A stretch of 64,000 nt of DNA from Bacillota bacterium (GTDB taxonomy: Bacteria > Bacillota > Clostridia > Peptostreptococcales > Anaerovoracaceae). Both the position numbers and the translations under genes were made by a program. The stretch covers positions 62,229-126,228 of the forward strand of contig JAUNDC010000001.1 of assembly GCA_030526355.1 (NCBI GenBank), in the 5' to 3' direction. Positions within the stretch are counted from its first letter, which is position 1; every line of letters starts with the position of its first letter. Positions 24,944 to 34,555 of this stretch are shown here, piece by piece. The notes under the pieces were generated by a model. That model did no database searches. It saw nothing but the letters and a program-made list of their open reading frames with translations, and had not been told where the DNA came from.

Positions 24944-26103
24944 TGAAAAAACTTTGTCGAAGATATATAACTTACATAGCAGCCTTGGTAATGGCAGCTG
25001 CGATGGCGGTGGTATTGTCAGGATGCGGAGGCAGCTCGACATCAGGCTCCGATGCGGATATACCACAAATTGATGGTCTGACATACAGCTCGGCAATGGA
25101 ACTGAAATATGCTGAGCAGTTCAACGTGTTCTACTATGAGGATGGATATACTGTGGTGGATATCAAGGCGGACGGAAGGTATCTGATAGTGCCTGAAGGC
25201 AAAACCATTCCGGATGGACTGGATGAAAGCATCACGGTGCTCAATGGACCTGTAGAAAACATCTATGATGCGGCAACTGCATCTGTAGCTCTGTTTGATG
25301 CCATGGACGCGATGGATTCAATCAGAATGGTGTCCGTAAATAAAGAAGGATGGACTTTTGATTCTATAAAGGATGCCCTTGATTCAGGTAAAGTGATTTA
25401 TGCAGGCAAATACAATGCCCCTGATTATGAAACCTTGATGAATGAGGACTGCGAGCTGGCTGTGGAATCAACTATGATTCTACACAGTCCGGAGGTCAAG
25501 GAAATGCTTGAATCACTTGATATTCCTGTACTGATTGATTATTCCAGCTATGAATCCAATCCGATGGGAAGAACGGAATGGATCAAGCTCTATGGAGCTT
25601 TGACAGGACATGAAGAAGAGGCAGAAAGCTTCTTTAATAAACAGCTTGAGGCTATAAGTGCGCTTGAAGATGTCGAAGCAACAGGGAAAACTGTAGCGTA
25701 CTTCTACATTTCAACCGACGGTAAAGCTGTTGTGAGAAGCAGTACTGACTATATTCCGGCGATGATAAAGATGGCCGGCGGCGAGTATGTATTCACTGAT
25801 CTGACAGATGACAGCGGAGCATCTTCAATTGACATGAGCATTGAGCAGTTTTACAAGACTGCCAAGGATGCAGATATCATTATATACAATGGAAGCATAG
25901 ACAGCACGGTAGCATCCCTCGAAGATCTGAAAGCCAAAAACGAAATAATGTCCAAGTTCAAGGCAGTGAAAAGCGGTAACTGCTGGTGCACCGGCAGCGC
26001 TGTTTATCAGAGAACAGATCTGGCAGCTGATATGATAATGGACATTGGTAAAATTATAGCAGATGAAGAGCCTGAAAACGGGTTTATAACCAAACTTAAA
26101 TAA
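24943..26103 (+). CDS. ABC transporter substrate-binding lipoprotein (BtuF/FepB class)
   Basis: The 386-residue lipoprotein has lipobox L-S-G-C (Cys28) after a basic, hydrophobic signal. The two-lobe cluster A fold is indicated by a central long-helix region after W-I-K-L-Y-G-A-L and a C-terminal lobe with D-I-I-I-Y-N-G. This class binds cobalamin, heme, siderophores or metal chelates. The start overlaps the previous stop (TAATG), showing translational coupling. With the permease and ATPase next to it and cbi genes behind, cobamide/cobinamide, cobalt or a tetrapyrrole are the likely substrates; sequence alone does not choose. Confidence 0.88.
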   Translation: MKKLCRRYITYIAALVMAAAMAVVLSGCGGSSTSGSDADIPQIDGLTYSSAMELKYAEQFNVFYYEDGYTVVDIKADGRYLIVPEGKTIPDGLDESITVLNGPVENIYDAATASVALFDAMDAMDSIRMVSVNKEGWTFDSIKDALDSGKVIYAGKYNAPDYETLMNEDCELAVESTMILHSPEVKEMLESLDIPVLIDYSSYESNPMGRTEWIKLYGALTGHEEEAESFFNKQLEAISALEDVEATGKTVAYFYISTDGKAVVRSSTDYIPAMIKMAGGEYVFTDLTDDSGASSIDMSIEQFYKTAKDADIIIYNGSIDSTVASLEDLKAKNEIMSKFKAVKSGNCWCTGSAVYQRTDLAADMIMDIGKIIADEEPENGFITKLK

Positions 26104-26113
26104 TATTAGCAAT

Positions 26114-27154
26114 ATGAATGAAGATTTCAAATCAGCAAATATCAGAAGGCGGGCAAGGTACACGGTGGTTTTCATTGTCCTTGCCATCGCTTTCATAGTG
26201 ATAACTATACTGAATATTAACATCGGTAATGTGCATATTCCTGTCAACCGGATACTTGGTGTGCTTTTTACAGGACAAGGCCTGGAGGATGATGTTAATA
26301 TAATATGGACAATAAGAATGCCGAGAATCCTGATGGCGGCTGTTCTGGGCGGAGCTCTGTCTCTGGCGGGCTTCCTGCTGCAGACCTTTTTTAACAACCC
26401 CATTGCAGGACCTTTTGTGCTTGGAATATCATCAGGAGCAAAGATGGTTGTAGCCTTGACGATGATCGTGTTTGCATCTAACCTGTCATATGCATCATCA
26501 TACGTTCTTATAACGGCAGCCTTCATTGGAGCTCTGATTTCAACAGGATTCATCCTTCTGGTTTCCAGAAGAATCAACCATATGGCCACACTGCTGGTTG
26601 CAGGTATCATGATAGGATATATCTGCTCGGCAGTGACGGATTTTATTGTGAATTTTGCTCAGGATTCGGATATAGTGAATCTTCACGGATGGACTCAGGG
26701 CAGCTTTTCGGGCACTAGCTGGAGCAATTTCTGGGTGGCGCTGGTATTCTGCGGAGTGGCGATTGTTCTGACACTGATGATGTCAAAGCCTATCGGAGCA
26801 TTTCAGCTGGGTGAGGCATATGCCCAGAGCATGGGCGTGAATATCAAGTTCTTCAAGGTTGCGCTTATTGTTCTTTCAAGTGCACTTTCAGGATGCGTAA
26901 CAGCCTTTGCAGGGCCAATATCCTTCGTAGGGATTGCCGTTCCTTTTCTTGTAAAACAGGGACTCGGTACTTCGAGGCCTATAATCGTAATCCCTGGTGT
27001 ACTTTTTGGGGGTGCAGTATTCGTAATGTTCTGCGACCTTATTGCCAGAACGATGTTCGCACCGGTTGAACTTAGTATAAGCACTGTAACCTCAATGTTT
27101 GGCGCCCCGATTGTAATATTCATGATGATAAGAAAGCAAAAGAGAGGCATCTGA
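26114..27154 (+). CDS. FecCD/BtuC-family ABC permease
   Basis: The 346-residue protein has about ten predicted helices. Family motifs R-M-P-R-I-L-M-A-A-V-L-G-G-A-L, G-x-x-L-Q-x-x-F-x-N-P-I-A-G-P-F-V-L-G-I-S-S-G-A and G-P-I-S-F-V-G are intact. It forms the membrane channel for the preceding lipoprotein and following ATPase. The ribosome binding site is weak and the gap to the lipoprotein gene is only 10 bp, so translation may rely on coupling. Confidence 0.93.
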   Translation: MNEDFKSANIRRRARYTVVFIVLAIAFIVITILNINIGNVHIPVNRILGVLFTGQGLEDDVNIIWTIRMPRILMAAVLGGALSLAGFLLQTFFNNPIAGPFVLGISSGAKMVVALTMIVFASNLSYASSYVLITAAFIGALISTGFILLVSRRINHMATLLVAGIMIGYICSAVTDFIVNFAQDSDIVNLHGWTQGSFSGTSWSNFWVALVFCGVAIVLTLMMSKPIGAFQLGEAYAQSMGVNIKFFKVALIVLSSALSGCVTAFAGPISFVGIAVPFLVKQGLGTSRPIIVIPGVLFGGAVFVMFCDLIARTMFAPVELSISTVTSMFGAPIVIFMMIRKQKRGI

Positions 27155-27156
27155 AA

Positions 27157-28287
27157 ATGACAGTAAATACAAAGGGCTTTCATATGGAAAATGTATCGGT
27201 GGGATACAACGGTAAACCCCTGATACGTGATATAGCACTGGACATCAGACCGGGAGAGATACTGACTCTGATAGGTCCTAATGGCTCCGGCAAGTCGACT
27301 ATTCTCAAGAGTATTACCAGACAGCTTAAGCTGATAAAGGGAAACGTAATGTTTGACGGTGAAAATCTGGGAGAACTCTCTTTCAAGGAATTGTCATCCA
27401 GGATGGCGGTGATGCTTACAGAAAGATTGAAGCCTGAGCTGATGACCTGCTATGATATTGTAGCCACAGGTAGATATCCATATACAGGAAAGCTTGGTTT
27501 TCTTACAGCTAAGGATGAGAGAATGGTCGAGGAAGCAATGGAAGCTGTAAATGCTACTGAGGTGGGTCATTGCGATTTCAGTGCTATCAGTGATGGGCAA
27601 CGCCAGAGGGTTATGCTGGCAAGAGCAATATGTCAGGATCCTGATGTAATGATACTTGATGAACCGACTTCATTTCTCGACATCAAGCATAAGCTGGATC
27701 TTCTTCATATATTGAGGAGGATGACACGGGAAAAGGGAATTACAGTAGTAATGTCTCTTCATGAAATCGATCTGGCTCAGAAAATATCTGATAAAATAGT
27801 ATGCGTAAAAGGCGAGACTATCTTCAGATACGGTGAGCCTGACGACATATTTAATGAGGAAACAATACAGACACTTTATGATATGGACAAAGGGTATTTT
27901 GATACCACTTTCGGAAGCATCGAGCTCCCCGGACCGGTCGGAGAACCCGAAACTCTGGTGCTTTCATCATCGGGGAGAGGAATAGCTGTATACCGGCAGC
28001 TGCAGAGGATATGTGTTCCTTTTACAGCTGCAGTAGTGTATACCAACGACCTGGATTATGAGCTGGCAAGAATAATGGCAGCTGATGTGATTACCGAAAA
28101 ACCTTTTGAAGAAATCAGCGATGACACCTTCAACAGGGTAAAATCTGCCGTGGAAAACTGCAGCAGCATAGTGATTCCGGGTGTGGACATAGGAAGCTGC
28201 AACCGCAGGATGAATGAAATAATAAAGCTTGCCGAAGACAGCGGCAAAGTGAAAACTATTGATCAGATTATAGCTGAGAGGAAATAG
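27157..28287 (+). CDS. ABC transporter ATPase with extra C-terminal domain
   Basis: The protein has 376 residues. The first 250 or so are a FecE/BtuD-type ATPase: Walker A G-P-N-G-S-G-K-S-T, signature I-S-D-G-Q-R-Q-R, Walker B V-M-I-L-D-E-P-T, switch His in S-L-H-E-I-D. After about residue 255 comes an extra segment of about 110 residues (L-V-L-S-S-S-G-R-G, V-V-Y-T-N-D-L-D-Y-E-L, I-V-I-P-G-V-D-I-G) with an alternating strand/helix pattern like a small Rossmann-type domain. Ordinary members are about 255 residues, so this is a fusion. The extra part may sense ligand or regulate transport (inference). The gene lies 2 bp from both neighbours. Confidence 0.9.
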   Translation: MTVNTKGFHMENVSVGYNGKPLIRDIALDIRPGEILTLIGPNGSGKSTILKSITRQLKLIKGNVMFDGENLGELSFKELSSRMAVMLTERLKPELMTCYDIVATGRYPYTGKLGFLTAKDERMVEEAMEAVNATEVGHCDFSAISDGQRQRVMLARAICQDPDVMILDEPTSFLDIKHKLDLLHILRRMTREKGITVVMSLHEIDLAQKISDKIVCVKGETIFRYGEPDDIFNEETIQTLYDMDKGYFDTTFGSIELPGPVGEPETLVLSSSGRGIAVYRQLQRICVPFTAAVVYTNDLDYELARIMAADVITEKPFEEISDDTFNRVKSAVENCSSIVIPGVDIGSCNRRMNEIIKLAEDSGKVKTIDQIIAERK

Positions 28288-28289
28288 GG

Positions 28290-29438
28290 ATGGCGTTTGA
28301 ACATTATATCAGAAACGGCCAGAAAATGTTGAGACTAGGGTACACCTCGGGAACCTGTGCAGCATTGGCATCGGCAGGAGCGAGTGAACTTCTTATTACA
28401 GGCAGAATGCCGGATCACCTGTCGATAATGACGGGCAAAGGTATTGACGTGACTGTGGAGCCGGAGGATTTCGGCAGGGATGAGAATTCTGCGTGGTGTG
28501 CAGTTACAAAGGATGGCGGAGATGATGCAGATGTAACTCATGGGCTGAAAATCTATGCACGTGCGGAATTGTGCACACAATCCGGAGTTTTCATAGAAGG
28601 AGGCGAAGGAGTAGGAAGAGTGACAAAGCCAGGTCTTGATCAGCCTCCCGGTAATGCGGCAATCAACAGTGTGCCGAGAAAGATGATCAGAGAATCTGTC
28701 GAAAAAATCATTGAGAAGCACGGATGCGGTAAGGGGATTAAGATTACTGTGTATGTTCCGGGAGGAAACAGTATTGCGAAAAAAACCTTTAATCCTATGC
28801 TGGGAATTGAAGGTGGCATTTCGATACTTGGAACGACCGGTATTGTTGAGCCTATGAGCAATCAGGCTCTGATAGATACAATAGAAGTAGAAATTAAGCA
28901 GGCCGCAGAGACCGGTGACAGGGTCATACTGACACCGGGAAACTACGGTAACGATTACATAAACAGTATTGGAATGGATACTGGAGGTATTCCTGTTATA
29001 AGGATATCAAACTTTCTGGGAGAAGCTATTGATATTGCCGTATCGATGGGCTTCAGAGAAATACTGGTGATTTCTCATATTGGCAAGCTTGTGAAGGTGG
29101 CGGCAGGTGTCATGATGACTCATTCCAGATATGCCGACTGCAGAAAAGAGGTTTTCTGCTCCCACAGTGCAGTTGCCGGGGCAGAGCAGAGTGTATGCAA
29201 GGCTTTGATGGAGGCTGCTACGACAGACGGCTGTATTGAAATTCTGGATAAGGCGGGCTTGAGAGAAGAGATAATAGGCTCTGTGCTGAAGGCAGTGCAG
29301 GCAAATATACAGAGACGTGCAGGTGAGGAAATACTGATTGGTGCTGTAACCTTCTCAAATGTGTACGGACGACTTGGTGAAACTGATGAAGCGGGAGTGT
29401 TGATAAGAAAATGGAACGTGGGAAATATTACAGCGTGA
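28290..29438 (+). CDS. cbiD: Cobalt-precorrin-5B (C1)-methyltransferase
   Basis: This 382-residue protein methylates C1 of cobalt-precorrin-5B with SAM in anaerobic cobalamin synthesis. Family signs are L-R-L-G-Y-T-S-G-T-C-A-A, the G-V-G-x-V-T-x-P-G-L motif and H-I-G-K-L-V-K-V-A-A-G. CbiD marks the oxygen-independent pathway. It overlaps cbiL by 28 bp and follows the ATPase gene by 2 bp, so transport and synthesis genes share one transcript. Confidence 0.95.
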   Translation: MAFEHYIRNGQKMLRLGYTSGTCAALASAGASELLITGRMPDHLSIMTGKGIDVTVEPEDFGRDENSAWCAVTKDGGDDADVTHGLKIYARAELCTQSGVFIEGGEGVGRVTKPGLDQPPGNAAINSVPRKMIRESVEKIIEKHGCGKGIKITVYVPGGNSIAKKTFNPMLGIEGGISILGTTGIVEPMSNQALIDTIEVEIKQAAETGDRVILTPGNYGNDYINSIGMDTGGIPVIRISNFLGEAIDIAVSMGFREILVISHIGKLVKVAAGVMMTHSRYADCRKEVFCSHSAVAGAEQSVCKALMEAATTDGCIEILDKAGLREEIIGSVLKAVQANIQRRAGEEILIGAVTFSNVYGRLGETDEAGVLIRKWNVGNITA

Positions 29439-30109
29439 GTGTAGGTCCGGGAGATCCGGAGAATATAACATTGAAGGCAGTCAGAATATTGGAGGAAGCT
29501 CCCGTCATTGCAGTTCCCCAGACAGGTTCAGGGCAGACAATGGCACTGGATATTGCAGAGAAGGCTGTTGACTTCAGCCGGAAAGAAATTGTGAAGGTGA
29601 GATTCACAATGAGCAGAGATCCGGATGTTCTCAGACAGTCTCGGGAAGGTATTGCAGACATACTTCAGAAATTCATGGATGAAGGCAGAGATGTGGCTAT
29701 GGTCAATATCGGGGATGTTTCCATATTCAGTACAGCAGTATATATTGGAGAAATACTTGAGTCAAGAGGCTATGAAACACGCATGGTTCCCGGTGTCACA
29801 TCCTTTTGTGCGTCGGCTGCGGAAGCGAATATTTCGCTGGTTGAAGGTGATGACAGATTATCGGTGATATCAGCCGGAAGTGATATTAATGAAGCACTGG
29901 GACTGCCGGGAACGAAAATAATAATGAAATCAGGCAGACAGATAGATGCTGTAATAGAAAAAATCAAAGCACGAGGGCTCAAGGCCTGCATGGTATGCAA
30001 CTGTGGTCTTGAGAATCAGAGGATATACAAGGATATAGCAGATTATAATCCGGAGGATGCTGCAGGATATTTTGCAGTTATTATCGTCAGACAGGAGGAG
30101 AAAGAATGA
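29411..30109 (+). CDS. cbiL: Cobalt-factor II C20-methyltransferase
   Basis: This 232-residue tetrapyrrole methylase (SUMT fold) has the N-terminal V-S-V-G-P-G-D-P-E glycine-rich loop, G-D-V-S-I-F-S-T and V-P-G-V-T-S-F-C-A-S-A motifs that mark the C20 enzyme. It transfers a methyl group to C20 of cobalt-factor II. The start lies inside cbiD and the stop overlaps cbiF by 4 nt (ATGA). Confidence 0.93.
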   Translation: MERGKYYSVSVGPGDPENITLKAVRILEEAPVIAVPQTGSGQTMALDIAEKAVDFSRKEIVKVRFTMSRDPDVLRQSREGIADILQKFMDEGRDVAMVNIGDVSIFSTAVYIGEILESRGYETRMVPGVTSFCASAAEANISLVEGDDRLSVISAGSDINEALGLPGTKIIMKSGRQIDAVIEKIKARGLKACMVCNCGLENQRIYKDIADYNPEDAAGYFAVIIVRQEEKE

Positions 30110-30876
30110 TACATTTCGTGGGAGCAGGCCCTGGTGCCGCAGATCTTATTACAATCAGAGGTGCAGAATATCTGAAACAGGCTGACTGCATCATTTATGC
30201 CGGGAGCCTTGTAAATCCGGAGCTGTTGGATTATGCAAAAGCTGGATGTGAGATATATAACAGTGCCAAGATGACCCTTGAGGAAGTTATTGAGGTCATG
30301 AAAAAGAATGAAGCTGACAATAAGATGACAGTAAGGCTTCATACCGGTGACATGTGCCTCTATGGTGCAATTAGAGAACAGATGGATATACTGGACACAT
30401 ACGATATTGACTATGATTATATTCCGGGAGTATCAAGCTTCAGCGGAGCAGCATCGGCATTATGTGCGGAATATACGCTTCCGGGTGTGAGCCAGAGCGT
30501 AGTCATAACACGCCAGGCAGGAAGAACTCCGGTACCATCAAGAGAGAGTATTTCATCCTTTGCGCAGCATGGTGCAACGATGGTGATCTTCCTTTCCTCA
30601 GGTCTTATGGATAAGGTTCAGGAGGAGCTTATTGCAGGAGGATATGATCCTGAAACCCCTGCAGCCATCGTGTACAAGGCAACATGGCCTGACGAGAAGA
30701 AGGTGAGCTGCACAGTAGGAACCATTGCAGAAACAGGCAGAAGAGAGAATATCAGCAATCTGGCTCTGATTCTCGTAGGAAACTTTCTTGGAGATAATTA
30801 TGAAAGAAGCAAGCTGTATCACCCTGGATTCACAACAGCATTCAGAGAAGGCGACGGTACAGCAGACGGAGAATAA
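30106..30876 (+). CDS. cbiF: Cobalt-precorrin-4 C11-methyltransferase
   Basis: This 256-residue SUMT-fold methylase shows the C11-enzyme signature: F-V-G-A-G-P-G-A-A-D-L-I-T, Y-A-G-S-L-V-N-P, H-T-G-D-M-C-L-Y-G-A and P-G-V-S-S-F-S-G-A-A. It methylates C11 of cobalt-precorrin-4. Translation is coupled to cbiL by an ATGA overlap, and cbiG starts 2 bp after the stop. Confidence 0.95.
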   Translation: MIHFVGAGPGAADLITIRGAEYLKQADCIIYAGSLVNPELLDYAKAGCEIYNSAKMTLEEVIEVMKKNEADNKMTVRLHTGDMCLYGAIREQMDILDTYDIDYDYIPGVSSFSGAASALCAEYTLPGVSQSVVITRQAGRTPVPSRESISSFAQHGATMVIFLSSGLMDKVQEELIAGGYDPETPAAIVYKATWPDEKKVSCTVGTIAETGRRENISNLALILVGNFLGDNYERSKLYHPGFTTAFREGDGTADGE

Positions 30877-30878
30877 AT

Positions 30879-31880
30879 ATGAAACTGGCATATCTGGCGT
30901 TTACAGACAGAGGTATGAAGCTGGCAGTTGAGATTAGCAAAGCTCTTGGCGGAAAGCCCAGCAGATGCGGCAATGGATTGTCCCTAGGTCAATGGACAGA
31001 AGAGAATTTTGACAGCTGTGATGGACTTGTCTTTGTTGGGGCAGCTGGAATAGCAGTGAGGGCTATTGCACCTCATGTACGTAAAAAGGACTGCGATCCG
31101 GCAGTCGTTGTTGTCGACGAGCTTGGAAGCTTTGCTATTTCACTTATGTCCGGACATCTAGGTGGCGCCAATCGTCTTACAGAACAGATAGCATCAATTG
31201 TCGGAGCACAGCCGGTGATTACGACCGCAACGGATGTCAACGGAAAATTTGCAGTGGATATATGGTCTGGTCATGTGAATGCGAAGGTCATTGAAACCGG
31301 TAGAATCAAGCTGATATCTTCTGCGGTACTTGCAGGCAAAGCAGTGGGAGTATACAGTCCGTGGGAAATATCGGGAATGCTTCCGGAGTATGTTGAACTG
31401 TCAGACAGGGAGCATGCAGATATATGTCTTGATGTGAGAATATATGATGACGATAGGCAGAACATGCTTCACCTTGTCCCGATGATAGGTATTCTGGGCA
31501 TCGGATGCAGAAAAGATACCTCCCAGGAGCAGATTGAAGAAGCATTTGAAGCTTTTACAGAAGAAACCGGAATAAGTCCGGATGCGGTGATACAGGTTGC
31601 ATCCATAGACCTGAAAAAAGACGAAGCAGGGATTCTCGGATTCTGCAGCGGGAGAAAGTGGCCATTTACTACATTCACAGCAGAGGAGCTGGCTGCAGCC
31701 CCGGGAGAATTTACAGAATCGGAATTTGTGAAAAAAACAACTGGAGTCGGCAGCGTCTGTGAAAGAAGTGCAGCTTATGCCGGAGGAACTATTATTGAGA
31801 AGAAATTCAGTTATTCGGGAGTAACCTTTGCCTTCGGGATAAAAGATTACAAACCGGATTGGAACTGGAAGGAGAGATAA
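30879..31880 (+). CDS. cbiG: Cobalt-precorrin-5A hydrolase
   Basis: This 333-residue protein opens the delta-lactone of cobalt-precorrin-5A and releases acetaldehyde. It has the F-V-G-A-A-G-I-A-V-R-A-I-A-P motif, D-E-L-G-S-F-A-I-S-L-M-S-G-H-L-G-G-A-N and a C-terminal G-I-G-C-R-K domain, the standard CbiG layout. The stop overlaps the cbiH start by 1 nt. Confidence 0.94.
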   Translation: MKLAYLAFTDRGMKLAVEISKALGGKPSRCGNGLSLGQWTEENFDSCDGLVFVGAAGIAVRAIAPHVRKKDCDPAVVVVDELGSFAISLMSGHLGGANRLTEQIASIVGAQPVITTATDVNGKFAVDIWSGHVNAKVIETGRIKLISSAVLAGKAVGVYSPWEISGMLPEYVELSDREHADICLDVRIYDDDRQNMLHLVPMIGILGIGCRKDTSQEQIEEAFEAFTEETGISPDAVIQVASIDLKKDEAGILGFCSGRKWPFTTFTAEELAAAPGEFTESEFVKKTTGVGSVCERSAAYAGGTIIEKKFSYSGVTFAFGIKDYKPDWNWKER

Positions 31881-32629
31881 TGAATACAGTTTATGCAGTA
31901 GGACTTGGTCCGGGCAGTGAAGAATATATGACAAGGCAGGCATGGCAGGCTCTGGATAAGTGTGACATCATCTGCGGATATACAGTATATGTTGATCTGG
32001 TAAGAGATATTTTTCCTGATAAGGAAATGTATTCGACGCCTATGATGAAGGAAATTGACAGATGCAGATGGGCAATAGAAAAGGCAGAAGAAGGGTTTAA
32101 TGTTGCGATGGTATGCAGCGGAGATTCCGGAGTTTATGGAATGGCAACATTGCTGCTTGAAATTGCAGAAAACCATGAGAACATTGAGATTGAAGTGGTT
32201 CCGGGAGTTACAGCAGCTCTTTCTGGAGGTGCTGTTCTGGGAGCACCGATAAGTCATGATTTCTGTGTGATTTCACTGTCGGATCTGCTGACACCATGGG
32301 GGCTTATAGAAAAAAGGCTGGATTGTGCAGGTCAGGGTGATTTCGCCATGGCAATATATAATCCCAGATCAAAGAAGCGGGAGGATTATCTCAGAAAAGC
32401 CTGCGAAATATTGTTGAAATCCAGATCTCCTGAAACCATATGCGGATGGGTGAAAAACATCGGCAGAGAGGGACAGATTTATGAAATAATGACTCTTAGG
32501 GAGCTTGCTGATGAAAAATACAAGGATGTTGACATGTTTACAACGGTTTTTATCGGCAACTCCGCAACAAGAAGGTCGGGAAACAGAATGCTGACACCGA
32601 GAGGATATGATAGGAAATGCGAGTTATAG
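31880..32629 (+). CDS. cbiH: Cobalt-factor III C17-methyltransferase
   Basis: This 249-residue SUMT-fold enzyme contracts the ring and methylates C17. Signs are V-G-L-G-P-G-S-E-E-Y-M-T, C-G-Y-T-V-Y-V-D, V-C-S-G-D-S-G-V-Y-G-M-A and a Y-N-P-R-S-K-K-R stretch. The start at 31880 is chosen because AAGGAGAG lies just upstream and it forms a TAATG overlap with cbiG; an in-frame ATG at 31859 is not supported. It overlaps cbiJ by 13 bp. Confidence 0.94.
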   Translation: MNTVYAVGLGPGSEEYMTRQAWQALDKCDIICGYTVYVDLVRDIFPDKEMYSTPMMKEIDRCRWAIEKAEEGFNVAMVCSGDSGVYGMATLLLEIAENHENIEIEVVPGVTAALSGGAVLGAPISHDFCVISLSDLLTPWGLIEKRLDCAGQGDFAMAIYNPRSKKREDYLRKACEILLKSRSPETICGWVKNIGREGQIYEIMTLRELADEKYKDVDMFTTVFIGNSATRRSGNRMLTPRGYDRKCEL

Positions 32630-33363
32630 TATTTGGTGGAACCAGTGAAGGCGAGGATATCGCATGCAGACTGGCTGATGCAGGGCTTGATGTCGTTGTA
32701 TGCGTTGCAACAGAATATGGAGATGAATGCCAGGAGAGAACAGGCCGGCTTCAGGTTATGACCGGAAGACAGGATGCAGTTCAGATAAAGAATACTGTCA
32801 GAAATGCTGCAGTATGTATTGATGCAACACATCCATATGCAGATATTGCATCTGAAAATATCAGGAAAGGTTGTCTTGATGCAGGTGTCAGGCTGATAAG
32901 ATATGTGAGACCTGAAAACATCCTTGATGAGGACGTTGTTACAGTGGATGATGCTTCGGAGGCTGCTGAGGTTCTGCGCAGCATTGATGGAAACGTGCTC
33001 CTGACTACAGGAGCAAAGGAGCTGAAGGTCTATTCCGAGCTGGATACTTCAAGGCTGTATCCCAGAGTGCTTCCTCTTGAATCAAGTTTGAATGCATGTA
33101 TGGAAGCAGGGATTCCGGTAAAGAACATCATTGCAATGCATGGTCCTTTCATTGAGGAAATGAATAATGCACTTATTCGTCAGTATGATATTAAAACTAT
33201 GGTCTCCAAAAACAGCGGGAAGGCCGGAGGATTTGATGATAAACTCAAGGCCTGCAGAGAAAACGGCTGCAGACTCATAGTTATAGGAAGACCGGTCAGG
33301 GAGGAAGGCTGGGAGTCCATTGATGAGATTGTTAACGAATGTCTGGAGGTTTGCAATGGCTGA
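32617..33363 (+). CDS. cbiJ: Cobalt-precorrin-6A reductase
   Basis: This 248-residue NAD(P)H-dependent reductase of the CbiJ/CobK family carries V-F-G-G-T-S-E-G at the N-terminus (nucleotide binding), D-A-T-H-P-Y-A, L-L-T-T-G-A-K-E-L and a V-S-K-N-S-G-x-x-G-G-F-D-D-K motif. It reduces the C18-C19 bond of cobalt-precorrin-6A. It overlaps cbiH (13 bp) and cbiET (8 bp). Confidence 0.92.
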   Translation: MRVIVFGGTSEGEDIACRLADAGLDVVVCVATEYGDECQERTGRLQVMTGRQDAVQIKNTVRNAAVCIDATHPYADIASENIRKGCLDAGVRLIRYVRPENILDEDVVTVDDASEAAEVLRSIDGNVLLTTGAKELKVYSELDTSRLYPRVLPLESSLNACMEAGIPVKNIIAMHGPFIEEMNNALIRQYDIKTMVSKNSGKAGGFDDKLKACRENGCRLIVIGRPVREEGWESIDEIVNECLEVCNG

Positions 33364-34555
33364 AATCACACTCGTAGGCATAGGCTGCGGCAGCAGAGAT
33401 TATCTCACTGAAGCGGGAAAAAAGGCAATAAGCAATGCCGATATTCTTGTCGGTGCAGTCAGAATGCTGGATACCGCTGATTCTGATGCGGAAAAAATCC
33501 CTGCAGTCAGAACAGAAGATATAATTGATATTATTGAAAAAAATGTTGAAAAGAATATCGGTGTAATATTCAGTGGAGATACCGGCTTTTATTCAGGAAC
33601 GACCAGATTGACAGATGAGCTGAGAGGGCGTGAAAAAGCCTTCAGAATTATTCCCGGAATTTCCAGTATCCAGATGATGTCAGCAAGGCTGGGAATTCCA
33701 TGGCAGGACTGGAATCTGGTATCTGCCCATGGGCGTGACTGCAATATCCTCGGAAAGCTTATGGAGGGAAAGGATACATTCTTCCTTACAGGGGGTAACG
33801 TTGTTCCTTCAGATGTATGCAGAATTCTGACAGAAGCAGGTCTGGGAAAAACAAGGGTGTTTATTGGTGAAAGGCTGTCATATGACGATGAGAAAATTAC
33901 GGAGGCTGCAGCAGATGAACTGACAGCGTCGGAATTTGACAAGCTGGCAGTAATGCTTGTAAAGGCAGTTCCTGTTCCCGAAAAGCAGGCAGCAGGAATT
34001 GACGATGATCAGTTCGTCAGAGGCAATGTGCCGATGACCAAGCAGGATGTGAGAGCTTCAGTAATGGCAAGAATGAATATTGCTCCGGGAGAAATCATCT
34101 GGGATGTCGGGGCAGGTACAGGAAGTGTATCCGTTGAAATGGCACTCGCTGCAAAAGGCGGAACTGTATACTCAGTCGAATGCGTTCCTGAAGGCTGTGA
34201 GCTAATCCGTGAAAACAGAAAAAAATTCAGAACCTGGAATCTGACAGTAGTCGAAGGCAGGGCTCCTGAGGCTCTAGAAGGACTTCCGGCACCGGATGCC
34301 GTATTTATCGGGGGAACTCGAGGAAATCTTAGCAGTATTCTGGACGTGGTATTTAATGCAAACTCTGAAGCCAGAATATGCATTACGGCGATTGCTCTGG
34401 AAAGCCTTACAGCCGCATTGTCAGAGCTTACATCAAGAGGAATGGATGTAAAGGTGGCACAGATTGCTGCAAGCCGCAGCAGGAAGCTCTCTTCGTATAA
34501 CATGCTTACAGCAGACAATCCGATATTTATAATAACAGGAGGCTGTGATGCTTAA
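33356..34555 (+). CDS. cbiET: Fused cobalt-precorrin-7 C5-methyltransferase / C15-methyltransferase (decarboxylating)
   Basis: The 399-residue fusion has residues 1 to about 210 as the CbiE half (SUMT fold, V-G-I-G-C-G-S-R-D, S-G-D-T-G-F-Y-S-G) and the rest as the CbiT half, a class I SAM methyltransferase with W-D-V-G-A-G-T-G-S-V-S-V-E and F-I-G-G-T-R-G-N. Together they methylate C5 and C15 and remove the C12 acetate carboxyl. Start 33356 is set by TGGAGGT at 33344-33350. Fusion of these two enzymes is common (CobL-like). It overlaps the next gene by 8 bp. Confidence 0.95.
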   Translation: MAEITLVGIGCGSRDYLTEAGKKAISNADILVGAVRMLDTADSDAEKIPAVRTEDIIDIIEKNVEKNIGVIFSGDTGFYSGTTRLTDELRGREKAFRIIPGISSIQMMSARLGIPWQDWNLVSAHGRDCNILGKLMEGKDTFFLTGGNVVPSDVCRILTEAGLGKTRVFIGERLSYDDEKITEAAADELTASEFDKLAVMLVKAVPVPEKQAAGIDDDQFVRGNVPMTKQDVRASVMARMNIAPGEIIWDVGAGTGSVSVEMALAAKGGTVYSVECVPEGCELIRENRKKFRTWNLTVVEGRAPEALEGLPAPDAVFIGGTRGNLSSILDVVFNANSEARICITAIALESLTAALSELTSRGMDVKVAQIAASRSRKLSSYNMLTADNPIFIITGGCDA

